A stretch of DNA of 6,114 nt, from the NCBI GenBank assembly GCA_964395765.1, contig CAYNCU010000237.1, positions 1-6,114 on the forward strand, read 5' to 3'. Within the stretch, counting starts at the first letter, position 1, and the number at the start of each line of letters is the position of its first letter. Source of the DNA: DATDPY01 sp964395765 (GTDB lineage Bacteria > Bacteroidota > Bacteroidia > Cytophagales > Cyclobacteriaceae). Shown here in pieces: positions 1 through 6,114 of this stretch. The notes beneath the pieces are model-generated. The model was not told the DNA's origin. It saw only the letters and a list, made by a program, of their open reading frames with translations, and did not search any database. Position numbers and translations under genes: made by a program.

Positions 1-2193
1 TGCAGTCACCTCTTTTTCACATGGTTCAGAAATGATATATTGCAGTTTATTTTTATTGATCGAGATTCCGGGATTTAATGAAAAGCTGAAATAACTTACG
101 GGCTGATATCTTATTGTTATATAATAATCATTTTGCCTGAGGTAATTATCAGAACCGAAAGTCGTTGAATAATTTAATTCCGTAGTAATTTTTTTACGGT
201 AGTCACTACCCACCCAGAAATTCATTTGGGCATTACCCGGCAGCCGGAAAGCAGGCCCGCCCCTCAGCATATCATTATCGAGTTTATAGAAAGTATAGGT
301 AACGCCTGAGCCGAAGCCATAATAATTTTTGAATTGCATATTCATATTATAGTTGGCGGCCCTGTATAGATTATTACCGCCGAAATCCCAATAGGTCCAT
401 TGATTGACATTACCCTGGAAATTGTTGAGTATCCACCATGGATTAAACAGGTGATAACTGGCCCAGGCAAACTGATAAAAGGCATTGGCCTTGTATAGGT
501 ATCCGATGTCATTCAATTCCAGGGAAGGGGATTTGTAAGTGCCACCCACCTGGAACTGGATATTGCCGTTCCCTCCTTTTCCGAATTTCAGGGTGGCACC
601 GGTCCCGTTCATCGTTGTCATCGTGGAATCAACTTTTACAGGCCCGGATCCGGGTCGTTGAAAGAGGTGCTCCTGGCTCGTTTGTGTTTCAAGGATGGCT
701 TCCCTGGATCCGTTCACCTGGCTGAATATCATATTCCCGGAAACATACCATGTTTTTTTATGCCAGTTATGAATAAAATCCACCCCTCCGGTATAGGCTG
801 ATCTCCGGAGAAATTCCACTTCCGGGTTCTGAATATCCCGGTTGACGGCGGTAAAAATTCCTCCTACCTGGGTATTGCCCTGATTGTAATCCTGGATAAC
901 CCGGGATTCAAAATAATTGGTTAAAGGTTCCACAACGGCTTTTCTTTCATGAGTTCCGTCACTGATTTTCGCCCTTTCTTTTCGGGTAACACTTTCCAAA
1001 ATACCGACCGACAATCCTTTTTGAGTTTTCCCTGTCAGTTTCATCGCTCCCAATATGGTGGTATAATCGGGGGAATATAAATATTCATTGTCCCCGTAAT
1101 CCGGTGAGCCCTGCGGGGAATGACCGATCCTCCTGGAATAAAAGAGATTATCGGAATTGAAATTGCCCCAGGCGATAGATTCTGAAACACGATAATCGAG
1201 AATATTATTCGATTCCACGAAAAAAGGACGTCGTTCGGAAAAGTAATTCTGAAATCCCGTCAGGTTCACGACTGAAGGATCGGCTTCCACCTGCCCGAAG
1301 TCGGGGTTAACCGTCAGGTCAAGCGTAAAATTACTGGTTAAACCGATTTTAGCGTCCAGTCCCCCGTTAACAGTTTTTTTTGATCCGGTGGCATACGGAT
1401 TCCCTTCCTCTTTCCTTGATTTTTCAACTTTGCCCAGCACATAGGGCATGATTTCCAGCTGTTTTTGTTGCTTTAAGCCTTGCAGGCCATGAAGTTCACC
1501 CATCAGATACACATAACCGTTTGATTTTTTTGGAATGGGTTGCCAGAGCGACAATTCACCCTTTCTGAAATCATTTCTTAGAATTTCGAAACCCCAGGTG
1601 AGCTCCTCTTTTTGTGGAAAACGTAACTGGCTCAGGGGAATACGTATTTCAGCAACCCAGCCGTCATTATTTATATTCGTTTTGACGAACCAGATAGGAT
1701 CCCAGGAATAATCTGTATTTTCACCGTTATTGGTTGTGTAGGCGTCGCCGAATACACCGGTTACGGCAATATCAAATTCAAAAGCCGTCAGATGATCGAA
1801 ATAACTATCTATAACAACAGCCACATAATCTCCGTCAACATTGTCCCGCCTTCCGAGTCGTTTAACAATTTTGGAGGGATTCGTATCGTAACACATTATC
1901 CCGATATAAACATTCCTGTCGTCGTATAAAATCTTAAAAGCTGTTTTTTGTGCAGGGGCTTTCCCTTCATCAGGCTCGTAGGTTATGAAATTATTTCCCC
2001 ATGCTACCCGGTCCCAGGCGGGATCATCCAGTTGGCCATCGATCACGGGCGGCTGACCGGTTATTTTCGAAGTAAAGTATTCTCTTTTCTGAAATATGGA
2101 ATCGGCTGAAGATTCGTCCTGTCCGGTAAGGGTGAGGGGTAAGAATATAAAAATCCCTGAAACAGCAGCCCTGAACAATGTTGACCTTGCCAT
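1..2193 (-). CDS. DUF5916 family protein with CBM9-like N-terminal domain (3' end outside window)
   Basis: The frame is open from an ATG at 2193 to the window edge, giving 731 codons with no stop; the C-terminus is missing. An in-frame TAA sits directly before the ATG, which fixes the start. Residues 1-24 form a signal peptide (basic start, hydrophobic core, then TGQD). A CBM9-like beta-sandwich follows at roughly 40-230, opened by the family signature PPVIDGQLDDPAW (48-60). The DUF5916 hallmark lies at 296-327: NPDFGQVEAD (296-305) and then ERRPFF (320-325). The last 400 or so residues are rich in aromatic and alternating hydrophobic/polar strands, as in an outer-membrane beta-barrel. Family members are common in Bacteroidota but their role is not established; carbohydrate binding is only implied by the CBM9 resemblance, and some are annotated simply as 'hydrolase' without proof. 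It lies 148 bp downstream of the DinB-like gene on the same strand, and no consensus promoter was seen between them, so read-through is possible. Confidence 0.88.
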   Translation of the reverse strand, partial: MARSTLFRAAVSGIFIFLPLTLTGQDESSADSIFQKREYFTSKITGQPPVIDGQLDDPAWDRVAWGNNFITYEPDEGKAPAQKTAFKILYDDRNVYIGIMCYDTNPSKIVKRLGRRDNVDGDYVAVVIDSYFDHLTAFEFDIAVTGVFGDAYTTNNGENTDYSWDPIWFVKTNINNDGWVAEIRIPLSQLRFPQKEELTWGFEILRNDFRKGELSLWQPIPKKSNGYVYLMGELHGLQGLKQQKQLEIMPYVLGKVEKSRKEEGNPYATGSKKTVNGGLDAKIGLTSNFTLDLTVNPDFGQVEADPSVVNLTGFQNYFSERRPFFVESNNILDYRVSESIAWGNFNSDNLFYSRRIGHSPQGSPDYGDNEYLYSPDYTTILGAMKLTGKTQKGLSVGILESVTRKERAKISDGTHERKAVVEPLTNYFESRVIQDYNQGNTQVGGIFTAVNRDIQNPEVEFLRRSAYTGGVDFIHNWHKKTWYVSGNMIFSQVNGSREAILETQTSQEHLFQRPGSGPVKVDSTMTTMNGTGATLKFGKGGNGNIQFQVGGTYKSPSLELNDIGYLYKANAFYQFAWASYHLFNPWWILNNFQGNVNQWTYWDFGGNNLYRAANYNMNMQFKNYYGFGSGVTYTFYKLDNDMLRGGPAFRLPGNAQMNFWVGSDYRKKITTELNYSTTFGSDNYLRQNDYYITIRYQPVSYFSFSLNPGISINKNKLQYIISEPCEKEVTA

Positions 2194-2341
2194 TTATTTT
2201 GAGTTGCGGGGTAAAAAATCAAAAAAATAGTTATTTATCTTATAGACTTATTGTTCCGGATAAAAGTTGCGTGAATTAATTGAAATCTTTATGGATTCCC
2301 GGTTTTATTTTTATGCTGTAAAACAATATCATTTACGATTT

Positions 2342-2788
2342 TCAATCAATATCGATCAGCCGGCGATGATAATTAACCTGGCCAAGGTGGTAATTCATGT
2401 GCCCGTAAAGATGCAGGAGAAAATGCTGTGTAGTCATAGGGCCTCCACGTACCTCCGCCGGGAATTCGTTTTTAAGATCATCATCGGTAAGTTTTTTCAG
2501 TGTGGCCGTAACGGTTTCATTTACTTGCTCTATATCATTTACCAGTTGTCCGGCACTGATATCCTTCACGGAAAATTCTTCATCACGGTTCCTTACATAA
2601 CCGGTTCCGCCCAGGATCGTACCGATGAAGTGATTCAGGTTCCCGATAAGATGAGTACAAAGGTTGCCGGCTGAATTTTTAATTTCTCCCTGAATCTGCC
2701 AGATCTTTTTTTCATCCTTGTAAGACCTGATTTCTTCCGCCAGTTTCCGGAGATCGCGGTCGAAGAGCTTGATAAATGATTCAGTCAT
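2342..2788 (-). CDS. DinB-superfamily metal-binding protein (DUF1572/DinB-like)
   Basis: This is a small cytoplasmic four-helix-bundle protein of the DinB/YfiT superfamily, 148 aa from the preferred ATG at 2788. A longer frame of 154 aa would begin at a TTG at 2806. In the longer numbering the three metal-ligand histidines are H52 (CTHLIGNLNHF), H136 and H140 (GHMNYHLGQ), spaced as expected for the family's divalent-metal triad. The length is normal for the family. Known relatives include thiol-dependent transferases (bacillithiol or mycothiol) and DNA-damage-induced proteins, but most Bacteroidota members are uncharacterised, so no substrate is claimed. The ATG is preferred because the TTG codon lies inside a TATATTTG promoter-like box and because ATG is the commoner start. 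No signal peptide is present. The gene stands between the terminator of the upstream lipoprotein and the DUF5916 gene; no functional link to either neighbour is evident. Confidence 0.88.
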   Translation of the reverse strand: MTESFIKLFDRDLRKLAEEIRSYKDEKKIWQIQGEIKNSAGNLCTHLIGNLNHFIGTILGGTGYVRNRDEEFSVKDISAGQLVNDIEQVNETVTATLKKLTDDDLKNEFPAEVRGGPMTTQHFLLHLYGHMNYHLGQVNYHRRLIDID

Positions 2789-2803
2789 AATATTTTTTTC
2801 TTT

Positions 2804-2811
2804 CAAATATA
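2804..2811 (-). promoter_or_regulatory. Candidate -7 box (TATATTTG) of the DinB-like gene
   Basis: Read on the minus strand, TATATTTG matches the Bacteroidota primary-sigma -7 consensus TAnnTTTG exactly and ends 15 nt before the ATG at 2788. It lies downstream of the strong terminator, where a new promoter is expected. No good TTG-type -33 element is seen at the usual 19-21 nt spacing, so the promoter may be weak or activator-dependent. The implied 5' leader is short (about 10 nt) and A-rich. Confidence 0.5.
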
Positions 2812-2830
2812 ATGAACTTCTGGTTGGCCG

Positions 2831-2844
2831 CGGCTTTAAAACCG
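2831..2844. repeat. Imperfect 14-bp inverted repeat upstream of the -7 box
   Basis: CGGCTTTAAAACCG reads the same on both strands except for one mismatched pair. Its near edge is about 20 bp upstream of the candidate -7 box, in the place of the missing -33 element. That position would suit an operator or activator site for the DinB-like gene. A 14-bp near-palindrome in AT-rich DNA can also arise by chance. Confidence 0.3.
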
Positions 2845-2863
2845 TAGCTTTAGGAGTCCGGGC

Positions 2864-2891
2864 AAAAAAAAGCCCCGCCCAGGCGGGGCTT
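2864..2891 (-). terminator. Rho-independent terminator of the lipoprotein/receptor operon
   Basis: On the minus strand the sequence AAGCCCCGCC pairs with GGCGGGGCTT, a 10-bp GC-rich stem with a 2-nt tip (about 9 bp and a 4-nt loop if the top pair opens). Counting on from the stem, the T-run is eight residues (2871-2864), two of which also pair in the stem base. The structure begins about 20 bp past the TAG of the 368-aa lipoprotein. No T-run follows on the plus strand, so it acts in one direction only. Confidence 0.9.
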
Positions 2892-2911
2892 CAACCATTA
2901 AACTATGTACG

Positions 2912-4018
2912 CTATTTAAAGGATATGGTCATGTTACTGATATCTTTCGGATTATATGGGGTGAGGTTGTCAAGCCGGGGAACAATAGGATCATAGTCAG
3001 GCCCGGGAGCGGTACCTGCCGAAACAAAGCCATGATTATTAAAGAATCCCGGCGCCGAAGTATTGTACAGGTAAGCATCCAGATCGGCTTGCGGTATATT
3101 CGGCCAAACGGTTTTGATTTCGTTGGTAAAAACATTTTTGATCGAATAATCGCCAAGAAGAACGGAATGGCTGGTAGCGTCCAGACCGCTCGGAGGAAGG
3201 CCTACTTCAGCGACTCCGATATCGGCGGAATCAAGAACAGATCCAACAAAAGCCCAGTTAAATCCTTTCCTGCCGGAGAAGAAAACAGCATTGGGATGAT
3301 CCGAATTTCCATAAAGATCAACGATATTTCCTGTTCTTCCCGCGAACATTTTCAGCTTGCTGATAGCATACATGTTGACAAGCGGAGAAGGCATCGGCAA
3401 ACCGGCAATAGAAACGATCATTTGCTTGTCATACCCGTTTTCCCCGGCTTCGCTGTAATCGATGCGTACCACGGCGCTATCTGAACCCCAATCGTCATTA
3501 CGGTTGATATTATAAGGTTTTATGATGGCTATACCTTTAACAGGATTCCTGTTCCAGAATATTTCAAGTCCTTTGCCGCCATCAGGGTTTCCTTCCGACT
3601 CGGCATCCGTGACCGTCATCTGGAATTCCCATTGTGAATTTTCGAATTCGGAATTGGCAACCACTACTATGTTTTTAGTCCGGTTATCATCATTGCTTTG
3701 AATGGATAATGTCATCGGCTTGTTAATATTATACGTACGGATGGCATCGATCAGTTGCTGAACCAGTGTAGCTCCGCCTTTCCCGACGGCTATAAAAGTC
3801 GTCAGGTTTATATAAATGGCATTTCCATTCAGTGTATCCACTTCAGTACGCATTCCCGCATTACTGTTGCTGCTGATAGAGGCCGGGATGTCAACGCTGA
3901 AATTTTCCGGTAATATACTTTGATCCGTTGGCTTCACTTCGTTATCATTCTTACAACCGGAATAAAAGAGCATGCCGGATATTAAGAATATTGACAAAAG
4001 CTTAATACTGCGTTTCAT
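2912..4018 (-). CDS. Predicted lipoprotein of unknown family (368 aa)
   Basis: I do not recognise the family. Residues 1-21 are a lipoprotein signal peptide (MKR, then a hydrophobic core) ending in lipobox YSGC with acylation at C22, the only cysteine in the protein. Mature residues 23-27 (KNDNE) are charged and resemble the K/acidic export signals that send Bacteroidota lipoproteins to the cell surface; surface display is an inference. A low-complexity linker (about 28-58, SISSNSN) leads to a soluble region with alternating beta-strand character, aspartate/asparagine/glycine-rich loops (137-150, 170-181) and a proline-rich tail (336-358). No catalytic motif is evident. The start is an ATG just before the signal sequence with an A-rich leader. 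It lies 213 bp downstream of the DUF4249 gene with no consensus promoter between, and it is followed by a strong terminator, so it is probably the last gene of the receptor operon. It could be a substrate-binding or barrel-associated accessory lipoprotein. Confidence 0.85.
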   Translation of the reverse strand: MKRSIKLLSIFLISGMLFYSGCKNDNEVKPTDQSILPENFSVDIPASISSNSNAGMRTEVDTLNGNAIYINLTTFIAVGKGGATLVQQLIDAIRTYNINKPMTLSIQSNDDNRTKNIVVVANSEFENSQWEFQMTVTDAESEGNPDGGKGLEIFWNRNPVKGIAIIKPYNINRNDDWGSDSAVVRIDYSEAGENGYDKQMIVSIAGLPMPSPLVNMYAISKLKMFAGRTGNIVDLYGNSDHPNAVFFSGRKGFNWAFVGSVLDSADIGVAEVGLPPSGLDATSHSVLLGDYSIKNVFTNEIKTVWPNIPQADLDAYLYNTSAPGFFNNHGFVSAGTAPGPDYDPIVPRLDNLTPYNPKDISNMTISFK

Positions 4019-4188
4019 AAAGGTTCAATTTTAGTTTTTATTAATTTTTTCTTATATCACACACCGTCCTGGGTTTACCCTTACATACCTATAACTTATT
4101 TTTTAATAAATATTATATTTTTAGGTTTGGTAACCTTGTATTATCGGGGGGGTTAACCGTTGGGGTTGCAGGCTTGCTCAAAGACTTC

Positions 4189-4202
4189 CGTTAATATTAA
4201 CG
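4189..4202. repeat. Perfect 14-bp palindrome between the DUF4249 and lipoprotein genes
   Basis: CGTTAATATTAACG is perfectly self-complementary and lies 30 bp past the DUF4249 stop. No T-run follows on either strand, so it is not a standard terminator. It could be a protein-binding site or a weak cruciform or mRNA hairpin. The rest of the 213-bp gap holds a seven-G run (4146-4152) beside GGTTAACC and AT-rich DNA, with no TAnnTTTG box on the minus strand. Confidence 0.6.
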
Positions 4203-4231
4203 AACGAAACAAGGAAATTGATTTAACTTTT

Positions 4232-5026
4232 TTACTGAACAATTACCGTGTCTGAAACAACCGTACATGCCGAAAAATAACCTACGGCCCCGTTACTCAG
4301 GTTGGTAGACACATTTCCGCTTTCAACGTCGAAATATCCTCCTTTCCATTCTGTTTCAGAAAGCATGGACCTTAAGAATTCCTGGTATTCCGGTGTCAGC
4401 GAATATTTTTTACGTATTACAACGGTGCCTGCCGGAAAGCAGACTTCTTCCTGCGCAGGTTTGAAAACCTTATTAACATCAATATTATTCAAATCGTAAT
4501 GAATGATTCTTGCATTGCAGCCCGAAGTGCCGTTGCATTCCGGCGTCCCTGACCAGTCCAAAATCAACTCGGTCATGTGAGGGTCTCCTGTATCGGAAAA
4601 TTTTGCCTTATACCCGTCACCGCATGGATCATATTCAAATGGGGCCAGGGGCTCAACCGGCACCATATATGCGGTAGCGGTAAAAGTTTTCCCATTTACT
4701 TGTATATAGAGTTTGTATTGTATTCCTGACACTCCCTGCACATCGGGATCCGTGTAATAGCTGCCTGGCTCGCCGGCATCTTCATGCAACAGGTAAATAT
4801 TTTTCCCGGCATTGATGGTTACAATAGCATTGGAAACCGGTGTCGACGGCTCATTAAAATCCGCCGACGGATAAGATAATTTTATTTCCTGGGCTGTTCT
4901 TTCATTGGTAATCATTCCATCTACAACCAGTACGGGAACACTGTTTTTATTCTGCGGCCAATCCATCACTTTTTCACAGGATCCCGCACAAAGTAAAATG
5001 AATAATAAAGTTATTTTACCTCTCAC
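4232..5026 (-). CDS. DUF4249 domain-containing outer-membrane lipoprotein
   Basis: This is a 264-aa lipoprotein with signal peptide 1-16 and lipobox AGSC (C17 acylated), anchored in the outer membrane and probably surface-facing. DUF4249 features in order: a first strand VLVVDGMITNE (33-43), YYTD (90-93), a GIQYKLYIQVNGKTFTAT strand pair (101-118), and a C-terminal block with WKGGYFDV (227-234) and NVSTNLSNGAVGYFSA (238-253), the best-conserved part of the family. The family is found in Bacteroidota next to TonB-dependent receptors and is thought to act as a receptor partner in the manner of SusD; the function is not proven. The start is GTG at 5026, which overlaps the receptor's TGA (GTGA), implying translational coupling; the signal peptide begins right there, so the start is secure. 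Five further cysteines (C135, C164, C170, C196, C254) could form disulfides. The length is at the short end for the family. Confidence 0.9.
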   Translation of the reverse strand: MRGKITLLFILLCAGSCEKVMDWPQNKNSVPVLVVDGMITNERTAQEIKLSYPSADFNEPSTPVSNAIVTINAGKNIYLLHEDAGEPGSYYTDPDVQGVSGIQYKLYIQVNGKTFTATAYMVPVEPLAPFEYDPCGDGYKAKFSDTGDPHMTELILDWSGTPECNGTSGCNARIIHYDLNNIDVNKVFKPAQEEVCFPAGTVVIRKKYSLTPEYQEFLRSMLSETEWKGGYFDVESGNVSTNLSNGAVGYFSACTVVSDTVIVQ

Positions 5027-6114
5027 TCTACTGAAAATTTATAGGTTATCGAGGGGATAACGTTATAGATATAGGTTTTCGTGACTACCCGGTTTTCACT
5101 GTTCATAAGATTTCGTGGTGTAACGATCTTGCCATCACTATCCACAATCTTATTGAAATTCACATATACCGGGTTTTGACGTCCATATACATTGAAAATA
5201 TTAATGATCAGGCTATGATTGAACTTGTGGGGTTTTTTGTTGAGTCTGAAAAGAAGTGAAACATCCAAACGATGATAGGATGGAAGCCTCGAGTTGTCTT
5301 TTGCAAGGTATAACGGGACAATGTTTCCGTTATAATTATAATAGGAGGAAGGGGACGTGAAGGCAGAACCTGTGGAATAGATCCAGTCGGCCGTAAAATT
5401 GGCACGATCGTTCAGGATAAGATCGAGGTAAGCTGTTATCTGGTTTGGCCGGTCATAATATGGTGGGTATGGTTTACCGTTATTAATCTCCGGAGTTGTT
5501 TTTAAAACCCTGGACCAGTTATAGGAAATCCATCCTTGTAATTTACCCAGGTTTCGCTTTAAAATGAACTCGGCGCCGTAGGCGCTGGCACTTCCAAAAC
5601 GTAACTGTGTTTCCAATAGAGGATTTAAAATCATTTTAGCATGATCGATATAATCGATCTGGTTGCCCATATGACGGTAGTATAATTCAAAGCTGAATTC
5701 AGATTTTAACCGGGAAAAATGCTCAAAAAATCCGGCAGAAACCTGGTTTGCATATTGGGGCGCAATATTGGGACCGGCCGGAAGCCATACATCCAGGGAG
5801 GTAAACGGGCTGATGGAATTCGAAATTACCTGCATATACTGTACGGTTCGTGCATAGCTGGTTTTAAGTACCGAATTATCTGACAACCGGTATCGTAAGC
5901 TCAGCCGGGGTTCCAGTTCTGCGTAGGAGTGGTAAAGTTCTCCGGGATTATAATAGAAAGTGTCCGTAGGATTGTAGGATGCATCAAATTTGTATTCAAT
6001 GGTCTGCCCGGTGTTTTGCCAGGAAGAAAGGCGCAAACCGTAACGGATGAACCACCGAGTCCCTAATTTCTGCTCTTCTTCCGCATACAGGGCCAGGCTC
6101 CGTGCATGTTTTTG
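5023..6114 (-). CDS. TonB-dependent outer-membrane receptor, C-terminal part (5' end outside window)
   Basis: The frame is open from the window edge to a TGA at 5023-5025, giving 363 residues; the start, signal peptide, any carboxypeptidase-like N-terminal domain and the plug are outside. There is no convincing internal start: a TTG at 6036 lies mid-strand within FIRYGLRLS, and the upstream codons continue the same barrel pattern (ALYAEEEQKLGTRW), so it is an internal Leu. What is seen is the second half of a 22-strand barrel: amphipathic strands closed by aromatic residues, ELEPRLSLRYRL (66-77), a DVWLP motif with a PQYANQVSAG strand typical of Bacteroidota receptors, a FNVYGRQNPVY loop/strand near the end, and a terminal strand IPSITYKFSVE. 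The role is TonB/ExbBD-energised import across the outer membrane, probably together with the overlapping DUF4249 lipoprotein. The substrate cannot be read from this fragment. Confidence 0.93.
   Translation of the reverse strand, partial: QKHARSLALYAEEEQKLGTRWFIRYGLRLSSWQNTGQTIEYKFDASYNPTDTFYYNPGELYHSYAELEPRLSLRYRLSDNSVLKTSYARTVQYMQVISNSISPFTSLDVWLPAGPNIAPQYANQVSAGFFEHFSRLKSEFSFELYYRHMGNQIDYIDHAKMILNPLLETQLRFGSASAYGAEFILKRNLGKLQGWISYNWSRVLKTTPEINNGKPYPPYYDRPNQITAYLDLILNDRANFTADWIYSTGSAFTSPSSYYNYNGNIVPLYLAKDNSRLPSYHRLDVSLLFRLNKKPHKFNHSLIINIFNVYGRQNPVYVNFNKIVDSDGKIVTPRNLMNSENRVVTKTYIYNVIPSITYKFSVE

Noticed and set aside
2317..2336. Weak hairpin (GTAAA / TTTAC) after the DinB-like stop codon
   Set aside because: Five AT-rich pairs with a long loop and no T-run; too weak to call a terminator.
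2194..2341. Possible promoter (TA followed by seven T and G at 2229-2220) before the DUF5916 gene
   Set aside because: It resembles TAnnTTTG but is two bases too long, and no -33 element is clear; not reported as a promoter.
2267..2674. Plus-strand 135-codon frame across the DinB-like gene
   Set aside because: It is antisense to a gene with a clear family match and intact metal ligands; its translation shows no recognisable domain.
3032..3484. Plus-strand 150-codon frame antisense to the 368-aa lipoprotein
   Set aside because: The translation is rich in Arg, Lys and Ser with no motif, while the minus-strand frame has a signal peptide, a lipobox and a terminator right after it.
4133..4146. 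Partial symmetry AGGTTTGGTAACCT
   Set aside because: Only the outer four base pairs match; such short symmetry is expected by chance.
5023..6036. Treating the receptor fragment as a complete 337-aa gene starting at 6036
   Set aside because: The codon there is TTG inside a barrel strand, and the same frame continues upstream with receptor-like sequence to the window edge.

Overview
The window most likely comes from a member of the Bacteroidota. Evidence for this is a DUF4249 lipoprotein coupled to a TonB-dependent receptor, a DUF5916 protein with a CBM9-like N-terminus, lipoprotein signal peptides, a TAnnTTTG-type -7 promoter element and A-rich leaders without clear Shine-Dalgarno sequences. 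Genus-level placement is not possible from this sequence. All five genes lie on the minus strand, so transcription runs from high to low coordinates.

Upstream block (6114 down to about 2864). The window opens inside a TonB-dependent outer-membrane receptor (C-terminal 363 residues). It overlaps by 4 nt (GTGA) a 264-aa DUF4249 lipoprotein. After a 213-bp gap containing a perfect 14-bp palindrome comes a 368-aa lipoprotein that I cannot assign to a family. A strong rho-independent terminator about 20 bp past its stop closes the block. No consensus promoter is visible in the 213-bp gap. The simplest reading is one transcription unit encoding an outer-membrane uptake system: receptor, DUF4249 surface lipoprotein and an accessory lipoprotein. 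The substrate is unknown.

Downstream block (about 2811 down to 1). A -7-like box precedes a small DinB-superfamily protein with an intact three-histidine metal site. Its true start is probably an internal ATG rather than the longer TTG. After 148 bp follows a DUF5916/CBM9-like outer-membrane protein, cut by the window edge after 731 codons.

No RNA gene, CRISPR array, insertion sequence or tRNA was found, and no gene-free stretch exceeds 300 bp. The content is ordinary Bacteroidota envelope biology. The least explained items are the 368-aa lipoprotein and the palindrome upstream of it.
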